From assembly GCF_029774155.1 (NCBI RefSeq), contig NZ_CP103833.1:868001-932000 (forward strand): a stretch of 64,000 nt of DNA. Reading direction: 5' to 3'. Position 1 is the first letter of the stretch. Every line of letters starts with the position of its first letter. The DNA comes from Actinobacillus arthritidis (lineage in GTDB: Bacteria > Pseudomonadota > Gammaproteobacteria > Enterobacterales > Pasteurellaceae). The translations under genes were made by a program, and so were the position numbers. Below the pieces are notes generated by a model, which had not been told where the DNA came from, ran no database searches, and saw only the letters and a program-made list of their open reading frames with translations. This document shows positions 43,449-53,796 of the stretch, piece after piece.

Positions 43449-43589
43449 TGTTTGATTCTCTTAAAGTAAAAAGGAACATAACGTTCCGTGAATATAAAAA
43501 ATAGCAGGCGACCCAGCTATTTCACAAAAGAATTTCGACTAAAAAAGTCGAGTGCGTATTCTACGCATTTTTCTAACAAAATGCAAAAC

Positions 43590-43618
43590 AAAAAGAGGCG
43601 AATAGTATCGCCTCTTTT
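43590..43618 (-). terminator. Terminator downstream of the malic enzyme gene
   Basis: On the minus strand AAGAGGCGA and TTCGCCTCTT flank TACTA and run into TTTG. Confidence 0.9.
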
Positions 43619-43632
43619 CATTATTTAAACAA

Positions 43633-44898
43633 TTAAGCTACAAGTGCTTTTACTTGTTTTGCATACGCATCCCAATCGGTAATCGGGCGAGTTGCCACGC
43701 CTGAATCCATTGCCGCTTTCGCAACCGCTGATGAAACCGCCACAATTAAACGTGGGTCAAATGGAGTTGGAATTACATAATCTGGGCCGAATGACAATTC
43801 ACCGTAAGTTGATAATACTTCAAATGGAACCGGCTCTTTCGCTAAATCCGCAATTGCGTGTGCCGCCATTTTCATTTCTTCATTAATAGTGGTTGCACCT
43901 ACGTCTAATGCACCACGGAATAAGAATGGGAAGCAAAGCACGTTATTTACTTGGTTCGGATAATCTGAACGACCGGTACATACGATCGCATCCGCACGTA
44001 CAGCTTTTGCTTCGTGTGGTGTTGTCTCCGGCACTGGATTTGCTAATGCAAGAATTAACGGATCTTTTGCCATGGTTTTGATCATCTCTTGGCTTAATGC
44101 ACCCGCTTTAGAACAGCCTAAGAATACGTCCGCACCCGCTACTGCATCCGCAAGCGTACGCCAACCGTTATCTTCAATCGCATAGAATTGTTTGGTTTCA
44201 TCCATATTATCGCCACGACCTTGGTAAATCACTCCTTTAGAATCGCACATCGTAATATTTTCTTTTTTGAAACCTAATGAGCGTAATAGGTTGGTACAAG
44301 CAATTGCAGATGCGCCCGCGCCGTTAACTACTAAACGAACTTCACTAATATCTTTCCCCACGATTTGTAAACCGTTTACAGTCGCTGCGCCTACGATAAT
44401 AGCCGTACCGTGTTGGTCGTCATGGAATACAGGAATGCCCATACGCTCACGTAATTTTTTCTCAATATAGAAACATTCCGGCGCTTTAATATCTTCTAAG
44501 TTGATCCCACCGAAAGTTGGCTCTAACGATGCAATAATATCGACTAATTTATCCGGATCATGTTCGTTAATTTCGATATCAAATACATCAACACCGGCAA
44601 ATTTTTTGAATAATACACCCTTACCTTCCATTACCGGTTTAGACGCTAATGCACCGATATTACCTAAACCAAGTACGGCTGTACCGTTTGAAATTACTGC
44701 CACTAAGTTACCACGAGCGGTATAACGACGAGTCGCTGAAGGATCTTTTTCAATTTCTAAGCAAGGTTCTGCTACACCTGGAGAATACGCTAATGCTAAA
44801 TCATGTTGTGTTGAAAGAGATTTGGTTGGCGTAACAGAAATTTTTCCCGGTACTGGAAATTCATGGAAGTCTAATGCTTGTTGTTTTAAATCGCTCAT
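43633..44898 (-). CDS. maeB: Malic enzyme (malate dehydrogenase, decarboxylating), short form
   Basis: Malic enzyme converts malate to pyruvate and CO2 with NAD(P)+. The 421-residue protein holds the full catalytic part: [68 protein letters not shown] and the nucleotide loop [11 protein letters not shown]. It lacks the C-terminal phosphotransacetylase-like half of E. coli MaeB (759 residues). A terminator follows 15 bases after the stop, so nothing remains of that domain. I chose ATG 44898, after AAAGGA. The cofactor cannot be fixed from sequence alone. Confidence 0.9.
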   Translation of the reverse strand: MSDLKQQALDFHEFPVPGKISVTPTKSLSTQHDLALAYSPGVAEPCLEIEKDPSATRRYTARGNLVAVISNGTAVLGLGNIGALASKPVMEGKGVLFKKFAGVDVFDIEINEHDPDKLVDIIASLEPTFGGINLEDIKAPECFYIEKKLRERMGIPVFHDDQHGTAIIVGAATVNGLQIVGKDISEVRLVVNGAGASAIACTNLLRSLGFKKENITMCDSKGVIYQGRGDNMDETKQFYAIEDNGWRTLADAVAGADVFLGCSKAGALSQEMIKTMAKDPLILALANPVPETTPHEAKAVRADAIVCTGRSDYPNQVNNVLCFPFLFRGALDVGATTINEEMKMAAHAIADLAKEPVPFEVLSTYGELSFGPDYVIPTPFDPRLIVAVSSAVAKAAMDSGVATRPITDWDAYAKQVKALVA

Positions 44899-45096
44899 GG
44901 ATACATCCTTTAACATAATATAATTGATGATGTGTTTAGTTATTAATATAGAAGATAATCACTTACTTATCTCTATACTATTCAAAAACGTCTTGATTGT
45001 ACTGCAAAATTTAGCATTTTTGTGTGATTTAGATCTAATTTTTAACATTAGTTTAAACTTAACAAAAAAACTACTCGAATTAGGTATGAACATTCC

Positions 45097-46461
45097 CTAT
45101 CTAATTGATAGAAAGAAGGCAACTAATGCCAGTAAATCCGCACTACCGCCACAGCTAATATTACGGTGGATACATTCGTTATCAAGTTTTTCTAAAGCGG
45201 AAATCATTTCTGATTTAGTAGTCGCATTGCGTAAAATTTCAGCCGCTTGCTGTTTCACAAAAGTTAAACCATCCATTCCACCTCGATGCACCACATTCGT
45301 ATCATCATTATGTGCCATCAACCATAAGAAAATTTGATGTAAATCCGGCTGTGCTTGGTTTCCGAATTGTGCCAAACAATGAACGACCGTCCTCAACCCG
45401 CTCTCTGCTTCACCTCTTGCACCGGTTAAACCATATTCTCGATATAATTTGACGCCATGTGTAAGCGGTAGATTTTCAGGATAATTTTGCAATTCCGCTG
45501 TGAGTCCTTTTGCAAATTGTGCCACTAAATCAAAAAGTTGTGAAAGTTCCACATTGTCACCGGCATTATTCATATACAAACGTCCGATAGCACAACAAAC
45601 CAATCCAAAAGCAAAAATCGCACCTTTATGGGTATTTACTCCATTGGTTACCTGTAACATCGCATTTTCGGCGACCATACCAAGCGGTCGAATTTCTGAC
45701 AAAATTTGCGATTTAGGCAATACACTTGCTTCAATTCCCTTCAAAACGAATTGTGCAAAAAACGGACGTAAGGCACATGCACTACGCTCAAAGGTTTGCA
45801 CATTCATATCCTTATGCGAACCATTATTTCGACGGTCAACCAAACCGGGTTTCGGCGTAAGATACACTTCTTGTAAAAGCGACTGATAAGTCGCTTCTGC
45901 GATCTGCTGTGCGAAGAAATCGTCTGAAGCACGTTGTTGCATCTGTGTAAGAATTTGTTCGATAGAATGTGTACGTGATCTGGCACAAAGTTTGGCATTT
46001 TCTGCACAACATAAACAAGAGCGAGGAGGGAAACCCAATGCTGTCCGATTCAATAATTCTCCATTTGGAGTGACAACATCAATATCCCACAAACGGGCAA
46101 GCGGTGAGCTATCTTCTAATTCAATACAGGCCTTTTTTAACGTTACCGCGTCAATCGGCAACACAAAGATCGCCTCATGCCCTGTAACGAGCGGACGAAT
46201 AAACTCCACAGTCGGTGAAATATCTAATTTTTTAAATAAAGCACTCAGATTTTCCAAACATCTTGCAAAAATATAATCGAGCAATTCGTTTTTCTTCACC
46301 CCACCTACGGCGGTTAAAGTGACGGACAATAACGTTTGCTGATATTTTTCAAGGCATTCTTGTTGTAAGAATGCACGTTCCTCACGTGCTGTTAATAGCT
46401 GTTCGAGAGAAATTTCTTCGCCTTCGAGAGAAAAGTTTTTACAAAATTTTTGGGAAATCAT
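45097..46461 (-). CDS. citXG: Fused CitX-CitG: citrate lyase apo-ACP transferase and prosthetic-group precursor synthase
   Basis: The 454-residue fusion has an N-terminal CitX part (about 1-175: ISLEQLLTAREERA, VTLTAVGG, GFPPRSCLCC) that loads the prosthetic group. The C-terminal CitG part (about 176-454: TYQSLLQEVYLTPKPGLVDRRNNGSHKDM, TNGVNTHKGAIFA, GGSADLLA) makes triphosphoribosyl-dephospho-CoA. The same fusion is known in Haemophilus. It is last in citC-D-E-F-XG. No clear terminator follows. Confidence 0.93.
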   Translation of the reverse strand: MISQKFCKNFSLEGEEISLEQLLTAREERAFLQQECLEKYQQTLLSVTLTAVGGVKKNELLDYIFARCLENLSALFKKLDISPTVEFIRPLVTGHEAIFVLPIDAVTLKKACIELEDSSPLARLWDIDVVTPNGELLNRTALGFPPRSCLCCAENAKLCARSRTHSIEQILTQMQQRASDDFFAQQIAEATYQSLLQEVYLTPKPGLVDRRNNGSHKDMNVQTFERSACALRPFFAQFVLKGIEASVLPKSQILSEIRPLGMVAENAMLQVTNGVNTHKGAIFAFGLVCCAIGRLYMNNAGDNVELSQLFDLVAQFAKGLTAELQNYPENLPLTHGVKLYREYGLTGARGEAESGLRTVVHCLAQFGNQAQPDLHQIFLWLMAHNDDTNVVHRGGMDGLTFVKQQAAEILRNATTKSEMISALEKLDNECIHRNISCGGSADLLALVAFFLSIR

Positions 46462-46537
46462 ACCGCTTGTGACTTATCGATAAATAGGAATAAAAAAGGC
46501 GTGCTCGGCACGCCCTACAATAACAATAGTATAGCAA

Positions 46538-48040
46538 TTATTCTTTTACTGCATATACCGCATCAATTACCGAACCATCACGATAACGTACTACCGCTAC
46601 CGGTTGATCAGTTACCTCAATTTCTTTCGGTTTACCTGTGATACTGTATGCACGTTCACAAAGTTGCTCGATTGTGAATAATTCCACGCCCGCTTCGGTT
46701 AATTTTTCAATTAAATCCGGGCGTTTCGGGTTCACTGCCACACCATGATCAGTCACTAAAATATCAATGTTTTCACCCGGCGTTACGCACGTTAATACGT
46801 TTTCTACCACACAAGGGATACGACCACGTACTAATGGCGCAACAATGATCGCTACTTGTGCTGATGAGGCTGTGTCACAATGTCCACCTGACGCACCACG
46901 AATCACGCCGTCTGAACCGGTTAATACGTTGACGTTGAATTTCGTATCGATTTCAAGTGCTGAAAGTACCACGATATCTAAACGTTCAACCGATGCACCT
47001 TTTGAACTGAAGTTTGCATATTGGTTTGCTGATACTTCAATATGATTTGGGTTGCGAGCTAATGACTCCGCCGCATCTTTATCGAATGATTGTACGTCGA
47101 TTAATTTTTTGATTAAACCAGCCTCGTGTAATGCTACCATGGTTGAAGTGATACCGCCTAAACCAAAACTTGCCGTAATATTTTCACGACGCATTTTATC
47201 TTCTAAGAAGCGTGTTACCGCAAGTGATGCACCACCGGTACCAGTTTGGAATGAGAAACCGTCTTTGAAATAACCTGAACCGAAAATCACTTCCGCACAT
47301 TTGCGAGCAATTAAAAGTTCACGTGGGTTTGTGGTCATACGGGTTGCACCACCACCGATTTTTTTCGGATCGCCCACTTCATCAACTTGAACGATTAAAT
47401 CCACTTGGTCTTGTGTAATACTTGCCGGATTTAACGGATATTCACCAAACTCTTCAGTTAAAAGCACCACTTTGTCCGCATATTCCGCATCAATACGGGC
47501 ATAGCCTAAAGAACCGCATTTGCTTTTACCGCTAAAGCCGTTTGCATTACCGAATTTATCGCACATTGGCACACCTAAGAATGCTACGTCGATTTTTAAT
47601 TCACCCGATTTTACTAAGTGAACACGACCACCGTGCGAATGGATATTTACTGGTTCTTTTAAAATCCCTTTCGAAATTTCGTCCGCTAATTTGCCACGAA
47701 TACCTGATGAGTAAATTTTCGTTACTACACCGTTTTTAATGTGTTCAATGATTGGGAAATGGCTGTCAATTAATGAACTTGAAGCAAGTGTTAAGTTTTT
47801 GAAACCCATTGCCGCAATTTTTTCCATCACCATATTCACGACAAAATCGCCTGCACGGAATGCGTGGTGGAATGAAATGGTCATACCATCTTTTAAACCT
47901 GAACGGCGAATTGCGTCTTCGAGACTATCGCACACCTTACGGTCTTTTGCGGTACGAACGAGTGATTCTGCTTTCGGTACAGCTTGGTAAACCGGTTTGC
48001 CACCATTAAATTTTGCGATACGTTGTTCTCTTGTTGTCAT
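46538..48040 (-). CDS. citF: Citrate lyase alpha subunit (citrate CoA-transferase)
   Basis: CitF moves the acetyl-carrier from acetyl-ACP to citrate. The 500-residue protein contains GMTISFHHAFRAGDFVVNMV, SHGGRVHLV, GGGATRMTTNPRE, TGSDGVIRGASGGH and TDHGVAVNPKRPDL, all typical of the CoA-transferase fold. GGGGGA precedes the ATG, and citE ends 12 bases upstream. It belongs to the citrate lyase operon. Confidence 0.96.
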   Translation of the reverse strand: MTTREQRIAKFNGGKPVYQAVPKAESLVRTAKDRKVCDSLEDAIRRSGLKDGMTISFHHAFRAGDFVVNMVMEKIAAMGFKNLTLASSSLIDSHFPIIEHIKNGVVTKIYSSGIRGKLADEISKGILKEPVNIHSHGGRVHLVKSGELKIDVAFLGVPMCDKFGNANGFSGKSKCGSLGYARIDAEYADKVVLLTEEFGEYPLNPASITQDQVDLIVQVDEVGDPKKIGGGATRMTTNPRELLIARKCAEVIFGSGYFKDGFSFQTGTGGASLAVTRFLEDKMRRENITASFGLGGITSTMVALHEAGLIKKLIDVQSFDKDAAESLARNPNHIEVSANQYANFSSKGASVERLDIVVLSALEIDTKFNVNVLTGSDGVIRGASGGHCDTASSAQVAIIVAPLVRGRIPCVVENVLTCVTPGENIDILVTDHGVAVNPKRPDLIEKLTEAGVELFTIEQLCERAYSITGKPKEIEVTDQPVAVVRYRDGSVIDAVYAVKE

Positions 48041-48052
48041 AGCGGTTCCCCC

Positions 48053-48941
48053 TTATTCCTCACGAATACCGTGTTTTGCACGTTCAAGCACTAATGTTGC
48101 ACGATCAATAATTGGTGCATCGATCATTTTACCGTTGAGCGATACCACCCCTAAACCATTACGTTTTGCTTCTTCTGCCGCTTCAATAATGCGTTTCGCT
48201 TGATCTACATCTTTTTGGGTTGGTGCAAATAAGTTGTGTAGCAACTCAATTTGGCGAGGATTCACTAATGATTTACCATCAAAACCTAATTGTTTGATTA
48301 ATGCTTGCTTCCGCTAAGAAACCTTCTTCGTTATTTGCATTTGAGTAAACGGTATCAAACGCTTGAATACCAGCCGCACGTCTTGCTTGTAAAATAGAAC
48401 AACGTGCAAATAATAATTCGATACCTTCTGGAGAACGTTCCGTTTTGAGGTTACGTACGTAATCTTCCGCCCCTAGTGCAATACCGATTAAACGATTTGA
48501 AGCGGTTGCAATTTGGTTTGCTTGCGTAATACCAAGTGGTGATTCAATCGCCGCTAACATTAACGTACTACCAACTTCACGACCACACGCTCTTTCGATC
48601 TCCGTAATCGCTTTGTCCATATCAATTACATCTTGTGCCGTTTCGGTTTTCGGCATACGCACAATATCAACGCCGGCACGTACAACCGCATTTAAATCAG
48701 CTAAACCAAATTCAGAATCTAATGGGTTTACCCGCACTACGCATTCAATCTCTTTATAAAGTGGATGTTGGAGAGCGTGAGCCACTAAGATACGAGCAGA
48801 ATCTTTTTCTTTTAACGCTACTGCATCTTCAAGATCAAACATAATTGAATCCGGTTTATAGATAAACGTATTGCTGATCATTGCCGCATTTGAACCGGGT
48901 ACGAAAAGCATACTTCTTCTTAATCTTATTTTTTGGCTCAT
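48053..48941 (-). CDS. citE: Citrate lyase beta subunit (frameshifted in this sequence)
   Basis: CitE cleaves citryl-ACP to oxaloacetate and acetyl-ACP. The N-terminal frame carries [32 protein letters not shown] and [15 protein letters not shown]. It stops near 48279, but the family continues in another frame ([25 protein letters not shown] and onward) to 48053. The break is at GAAGCAAGCATTA near 48305. Removing one A gives GCAGCATTA, that is [11 protein letters not shown] chose ATG 48941, which overlaps the citD stop. A break here would inactivate citrate lyase, so error is more likely. Confidence 0.92.
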
Positions 48942-49225
48942 AGTGCTTTCTCCCAATCAATTTGTTCATCGGTGGCACGGAAAATTGCGACTTTTACTCT
49001 CGCACGAAGGACGCAATCCAATGCACCTTTATCTTCCACGATCACTTGTGCCGCAGTGACTTCAAATTTAGCCAACACGTCTTTAATCGTTGCCAAAATA
49101 TCGTCACCAAATTGTTTACCTACTGAACTGTTCAGTTCTATTTCCAGTGTGCTTGCAGGTGCAATTCGCACTTGTGCATCGCTAGATTCTAATGTGCCTG
49201 CAACGGCAACTTTGGTTATCTGCAT
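48938..49225 (-). CDS. citD: Citrate lyase acyl carrier protein (gamma subunit)
   Basis: CitD carries the phosphoribosyl-dephospho-CoA group and shuttles acetyl and citryl groups. The 95-residue protein has the attachment region [15 protein letters not shown] with the serine near residue 14, and a late [20 protein letters not shown]. It lies between citC and citE, with its stop overlapping the citE start. Confidence 0.95.
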   Translation of the reverse strand: MQITKVAVAGTLESSDAQVRIAPASTLEIELNSSVGKQFGDDILATIKDVLAKFEVTAAQVIVEDKGALDCVLRARVKVAIFRATDEQIDWEKAL

Positions 49226-49285
49226 AATGCGTTCCTTAATATAAATAATAGAATTAAATGAAATGCTGATAAATAAAGGTTTCTG

Positions 49286-50335
49286 CTACAAATTTTCTGT
49301 GAAATTTGACCGCTTATACGAAAGCCTCATTTTTAAAAATGTTAATGTACTGGCTGGCAATAATGCCTCTAATTCGTCCCAACGCTGTTGAGCATAAAGT
49401 TTCCGAACATTTGAAGCCGAAATTGGTTGCTGGTTTTCTTCTTTTCGCACAATTTCAACCACCTGAATGGTAGGACTTTCCATTTCTGCTTCTTGCAACC
49501 AATAACGCATCTTTCGATTATATTCCGCAGTAACTGCACACAATGGCTCAGTTCCGACAAAACGGTGTGTAATGCCTAATGCAGGAGCAATATATTGGCG
49601 GAAAAGGCGTAAATCTATTTCTAAAAAAGAGGCTTCCACTACACCTCTTTCTTTCAGGAAGTAATCAGGAAATGTTGCTCGAGAAATAATATATGGAGAA
49701 CTTTGCAGTAAAGTAAGGTGCTCTAAATCACACGTACCTTGTTTAACTAAATAAAAACGATCTTGATAGGAAAATTGTGACCCTTCTTCCTCAACCACAA
49801 AAACATATAGATGATCACATTGATTTAGTGCTTGCTCAATAAGATAACGATGACCTAAGGTAAACGGATTTGCATTCATCACGATTGCACCAATTTTATC
49901 GCCTACCACCTTATTGTTATGCCATTTTTCACATTGCTTGGTTAAGCGTGTGCGACTATTTTCCAATAACACAACGTGAGGATAAGCAGTTGATATCGTA
50001 TAAAATCCACAAGCATGGAATAACGACTCATATTCAGGCTTGGTAAAAATAAATAATTCACTACGTTGATAACTATAAGCGAGATCAATCAGTTCCGAAG
50101 CCAGTTTTAACGCCAATCCTTCGCCTCTGTAAGTTTCACTAATTGCGACACATTTAATGATATTACCAGCTAGCCCACCACAAGCGACGATTTGATCCTG
50201 TTCATTATAAGCAAGCACAAACGCCTCGATTTGTTTATCAAGCGACAAATTATTTTGAGCAAGAAAAGCGATAATCTCCGCCATTTTTTTGCTATTTCTC
50301 GCTTGATTGTTTGTGCTTACTCGTTCAAACTGCAT
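49286..50335 (-). CDS. citC: Citrate lyase ligase
   Basis: CitC acetylates the prosthetic group of citrate lyase with acetate and ATP. The 349-residue protein has an N-terminal GNAT-like part (AETYRGEGLALKLASELI region, seen as SETYRGEGLALKL) and a nucleotidyltransferase part with MNANPFTLGHRYLIEQAL near residue 155. PISASNVRKL lies near the end. It is first in the citrate lyase operon. A possible FNR site lies about 100 bases upstream. Confidence 0.94.
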   Translation of the reverse strand: MQFERVSTNNQARNSKKMAEIIAFLAQNNLSLDKQIEAFVLAYNEQDQIVACGGLAGNIIKCVAISETYRGEGLALKLASELIDLAYSYQRSELFIFTKPEYESLFHACGFYTISTAYPHVVLLENSRTRLTKQCEKWHNNKVVGDKIGAIVMNANPFTLGHRYLIEQALNQCDHLYVFVVEEEGSQFSYQDRFYLVKQGTCDLEHLTLLQSSPYIISRATFPDYFLKERGVVEASFLEIDLRLFRQYIAPALGITHRFVGTEPLCAVTAEYNRKMRYWLQEAEMESPTIQVVEIVRKEENQQPISASNVRKLYAQQRWDELEALLPASTLTFLKMRLSYKRSNFTENL

Positions 50336-50427
50336 AGTTCTAATTCTTTGATGAAAAATAAAAAATTAACTGAATTAGCCACATTGTAGCGAATTTTCCG
50401 TATTTTGCTAATTATACTGAGGTATTG

Positions 50428-50441
50428 TTGACTCAAATCAA
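50428..50441. promoter_or_regulatory. FNR-like box between citC and the DUF218 gene
   Basis: TTGACTCAAATCAA differs by one base from the FNR consensus TTGAT-N4-ATCAA. It lies in the divergent spacer and could switch on the citrate lyase operon without oxygen. CRP could also use such a site. Confidence 0.5.
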
Positions 50442-50513
50442 ACAACTAGTCATCTATATGAATTTTAATTGTTTAAGAACATCATTTCTACCTAAATTAC
50501 ATCATTTTTTTAT

Positions 50514-51260
50514 ATGCTTTTACTGACAAAACTCATTACCGCTATCATTTTGCCGCCATTTAATTCACTCATTTTATGGTTCGGCTCGTTATTGTTATAT
50601 AAATTACAATTTAAGAAGCTAAGCTCTCTTTGTAGCTTATTCGGCATTGCGATTCTCTACGTTTGTAGCACGCCTTATTTCTCACATCAGTTGATTCAAG
50701 CGGTCACTTTTAGTGAAAAATTAACCATTGAAGATTATAAAAAAGCCCAAGCTATTGTCGTGTTAGGGGGAGGGGTACGTAATAGCCACGAATTATTTGC
50801 CGATTATGCTATTGCGGCGATTCCATTAGAAAGAATGAGATATGCCGCCTATCTACACAAACAAACGCATCTGCCGATTTTAGTAACAGGGGGGAGTCCT
50901 GAAAATAGAGAGCCGGAAGCGAAGTTAATGGCACAAGAGTTTCGTGATTTTTTCAATATTTCTGTCAAATGGATCGAAGCAAGATCCAATACGACTGAAC
51001 AAAATGCAATATTAAGTAAAGCGATACTTGAACAGGAAGGTATTCGTCACATTATCTTAGTGACAAATCAGTGGCATATGAAACGGGCGAAAATGTTATT
51101 TGAGCGTGAGGGATTCTCCGTTCTAGCCGCAAGTACAACCGCACACCAAGCATTAGATATTGGTATTTTACCGTTTATTCCGCAGGCTCAAGCACTACAA
51201 AACAGTAGTATTGCCCTTAAAGAATGGATTGGTTATTGGAAAGAAAAACTAATTGGATAA
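50514..51260 (+). CDS. DUF218 (YdcF/ElyC-like) membrane protein
   Basis: This 248-residue protein has two N-terminal membrane helices and a DUF218 domain. The domain shows AIVVLGGGVRNSH near residue 83, ILVTGGSPENREPEAKLM, SNTTEQNA and LVTNQWHMKRAKMLFE. ElyC of E. coli, with the same layout, affects envelope biogenesis, but the biochemical role of the family is not settled. No clear ribosome site lies before the ATG. Confidence 0.82.
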   Translation: MLLLTKLITAIILPPFNSLILWFGSLLLYKLQFKKLSSLCSLFGIAILYVCSTPYFSHQLIQAVTFSEKLTIEDYKKAQAIVVLGGGVRNSHELFADYAIAAIPLERMRYAAYLHKQTHLPILVTGGSPENREPEAKLMAQEFRDFFNISVKWIEARSNTTEQNAILSKAILEQEGIRHIILVTNQWHMKRAKMLFEREGFSVLAASTTAHQALDIGILPFIPQAQALQNSSIALKEWIGYWKEKLIG

Positions 51261-51267
51261 ATAGAAT

Positions 51268-51291
51268 AACAAGGCCCTCTGTTGAGGGCTT
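51268..51291. terminator. Short hairpin between convergent genes
   Basis: GCCCTC-TGTT-GAGGGC separates the DUF218 gene and rimK. T-runs on either side are weak. Confidence 0.5.
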
Positions 51292-51296
51292 CTGCG

Positions 51297-52211
51297 TTAA
51301 ATTGAATAAATAAGATGATCAATCATCAAACCGGCGATATCAAAACCACTTGCCTGCTCAATCCCTTCTAGCCCCGGACTGGCATTCACTTCTAACACCA
51401 GTAATCCGTCATCAGAACGAATCAGATCGACACCAGCTACGCTAAGTCCAATTGTTTTTGCCGCTTTCACTGCAAGTTGTTGTTCCGCTTCAGTTAATAC
51501 TATCGTTTGAGCTTTGCCACCTAAATGAATATTAGCCCGAAACTCTCCCTCGTTACTGCAACGCCGCATTGCCGCCACGACACGATCTCCGATGACAAAC
51601 GCTCGAATATCCTGCCCTTTTGACTCTGCTACAAAATCTTGCAACAAATAAGATAATTTTGCTTGCTGTAACACTGCCAAAACGCTTTGGGCAGTTTGCT
51701 TGCTCTCCGCCAACATGACCCCGACACCTTGCGAACCGGATAAGGTTTTCGTTACTAATGGGAACTGATGTTGGGCTAAATGCCCGTCTACCGAACACAG
51801 TTCACCGGCTAACGAACTTGCCGGCACAGCAATTTGTGCGGTAACCAAGGCTTGCAAACTTAGCCATTTATCTCTTGCCAAAGCGAAAGCAGTCGAATTA
51901 TTTAAGACTTTTACCTGTTTTGCTTCAAAGTAACGCAAAACTCGGCATCCCATTTCCGTACTGGTTATGCCGAAGCGAGGCAGTACCGCATCATAATCGG
52001 GTAATAATTGCGGAAGCGGTCGGTTTTTATCATAAATTTCACCCGTTTGGTAATAGAGTTGCAAAACAGATTGACCTTTATCCATCGCTAACTTTATCAA
52101 CATCCGATTCGGATCAAGAATATCTAAGTGGATACCTCGCCGCTCACAAGCCTGTTGTAAACGTTGGCAACTGTATAAACGAGGCTCTCGGCACAACATT
52201 AAAAATCTCAT
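51297..52211 (-). CDS. rimK: RimK-family ATP-grasp ligase
   Basis: RimK adds glutamates to the C-terminus of ribosomal protein S6. The 304-residue ATP-grasp protein has the N-terminal LPRFGITSTEMGCRVLRYFE, LVTKTLSGSQGVGVML, LLQDFVAESKGQDIRAFVIGDRVVAAMRR and the metal-binding DLIRSDDGLLVLEVNASPGLEGIE. It overlaps the nfsA stop by four bases, as in the enterobacterial nfsA-rimK pair. Another glutamate-ligase substrate is possible. Confidence 0.9.
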   Translation of the reverse strand: MRFLMLCREPRLYSCQRLQQACERRGIHLDILDPNRMLIKLAMDKGQSVLQLYYQTGEIYDKNRPLPQLLPDYDAVLPRFGITSTEMGCRVLRYFEAKQVKVLNNSTAFALARDKWLSLQALVTAQIAVPASSLAGELCSVDGHLAQHQFPLVTKTLSGSQGVGVMLAESKQTAQSVLAVLQQAKLSYLLQDFVAESKGQDIRAFVIGDRVVAAMRRCSNEGEFRANIHLGGKAQTIVLTEAEQQLAVKAAKTIGLSVAGVDLIRSDDGLLVLEVNASPGLEGIEQASGFDIAGLMIDHLIYSI

Positions 52212-52927
52212 CGTTTCAACAATCCTTGCTGTTGGAAAAATGGCAACATATGCGGGCGAACCGCTTTATTTAAGGTTTTATCAATCGCCGCTTGCCACGG
52301 CTGTCCTGCACCGGTTCTCTCTTGATAATAGGCGGTCAAAATTTCGTTATATTTTGCAAGTTCCGTTTGATTTAACGGCTGATATTGATCCTCATAGCAA
52401 ACTAAGGCTACCGGTAAACGAGGTTTAAGTGCCGGATCTTGTGCTGGATAGCCTAAACACATACCGACTAACGGCACACAATATTGCGGCAGTCCTAACA
52501 CCTCAGCCACCTTCGCAACATCATTACGTAACGCACCGATATAGACACCGCCCAATCCGACTGATTCCGCGACCAATAATACGTTTTGGGCAAAAATACC
52601 GGTATCCACGGCACCGATAACACTCACTTCCGCCCAATCTAATTGCGAATCCGGTACAAGTTGTTTATGTTTATGAAAATCAATGCAAAAAACCAAAAAC
52701 TCTGCACATTCAGTGACATACGCCATACCGGATACCTCACGCAGAGCTTGGCGTATGGTTTGATCTTTGACACGAATCACACTCACGCATTGCAAATGAT
52801 TGGAGGTGGAGGCTTGTTGCCCCGCTTGAATTAAGGTCTGAAACAGTTCTTCCGAGATAGATTGTTCGGTAAATTTACGAATCGAACGATGAGAAAGTAT
52901 CGTTTCTAAGGTTGGTTTGCTAATCAT
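52208..52927 (-). CDS. nfsA: Oxygen-insensitive NADPH nitroreductase
   Basis: NfsA is an FMN-dependent NADPH oxidoreductase reducing nitro compounds and quinones. The 239-residue protein has HRSIRKFTEQSISEE near residue 13, QQASTSNHLQ, SVGLGGVYIGALRND and the late GQPWQAAIDKTLNKAVRPHM. It is translationally coupled to rimK. Confidence 0.94.
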   Translation of the reverse strand: MISKPTLETILSHRSIRKFTEQSISEELFQTLIQAGQQASTSNHLQCVSVIRVKDQTIRQALREVSGMAYVTECAEFLVFCIDFHKHKQLVPDSQLDWAEVSVIGAVDTGIFAQNVLLVAESVGLGGVYIGALRNDVAKVAEVLGLPQYCVPLVGMCLGYPAQDPALKPRLPVALVCYEDQYQPLNQTELAKYNEILTAYYQERTGAGQPWQAAIDKTLNKAVRPHMLPFFQQQGLLKR

Positions 52928-52945
52928 ATTGCCTCCGATAAAAAA

Positions 52946-52990
52946 TAAGCGGTCGAAATTGCAAATTTTTTTGCAAATTCCACCGCTTGT
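52946..52990. repeat. Inverted uptake signal pair after mtgA
   Basis: ATAAGCGGTCGAAATTTGCAA-type arms face TTGCAAATTCCACCGCTT around a short centre. The hairpin lies at the 3' end of mtgA, upstream of nfsA. Confidence 0.72.
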
Positions 52991-52991
52991 T

Positions 52992-53796
52992 CTACAACTT
53001 TTCCAAATAGTGGCGACCGCCTAATGCCGTCACTTGACGCATAATCCATGCCTGACGTTTACGCATAGTTGGACCCGGTTTATTCACCCGAAACACTAAT
53101 GGATTCGGTAATGAAGCGGCTAATAATGCCGATTCCTGTAAAGTGAGATCTTTCGCACGTTTTTTAAAGAAGTGCTTTGCTTCACGCTTCTACACCAAAG
53201 ATACCTTCGCCAAATTCGGCAATATTGAGGTACACTTCTAAAATTCGACTTTTCCCCCAAGTATTTTCTAAAGCGAAAGTCAACGGTAATTCAATGCCTT
53301 TTCGTAACCAACTTTGTCCATGCCACAAAAACATATTTTTAACGGTTTGCTGGGAAATAGTAGAAGCCCCTCGCACTTTCTTTGATTTCGCATTTCGTTG
53401 GAGTGCGATTTCAATCGCTTGTAAATCGATCCCAAAATGGCTTTCAAATTTCTGATCTTCTGACGCAATTACCGCCATCTGCATTTGCCAAGCAATTTTA
53501 TCTAAACTGACCCAATCATATTGGATTTTATAATTATCACCAGCGATCAAATGCTCAACTTTTTTCTGTGCCATATAAGCGGAAAACGGCACAGGTAACA
53601 CCGAGAAAATCATCAAAAATGTAACGAACGTACCGCCAAGTCCTGCACCTAAACGGCTTGAACCGAACCACAACCAACCTGTTTTAGATCCGATTGCTTG
53701 CGGGATAAAAAACTTGATGATTCCACGGCATAAACGCTTAAGTAAACTCAACATTGTAATAGACTTCTTATTGCGTTTTCGTTTACGCGTTGCCAT
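52992..53796 (-). CDS. mtgA: Monofunctional peptidoglycan transglycosylase (frameshifted in this sequence)
   Basis: MtgA polymerises lipid II into glycan strands. The main frame (53796-53182) has a membrane anchor near residue 58, AVIASEDQKFESHFG with the catalytic glutamate, RGASTISQQTVKNMFLW and EVYLNIAEFGEGIFGVEA. It then stops, but another frame continues KHFFKKRAKDLTLQESALLAASLPNP to 52992. The break near 53184 reads GCGTGAAGCA where GCGGCAGCA (VEAAAKHF) would keep the frame. Its start overlaps the trpR stop by 14 bases. Confidence 0.9.
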
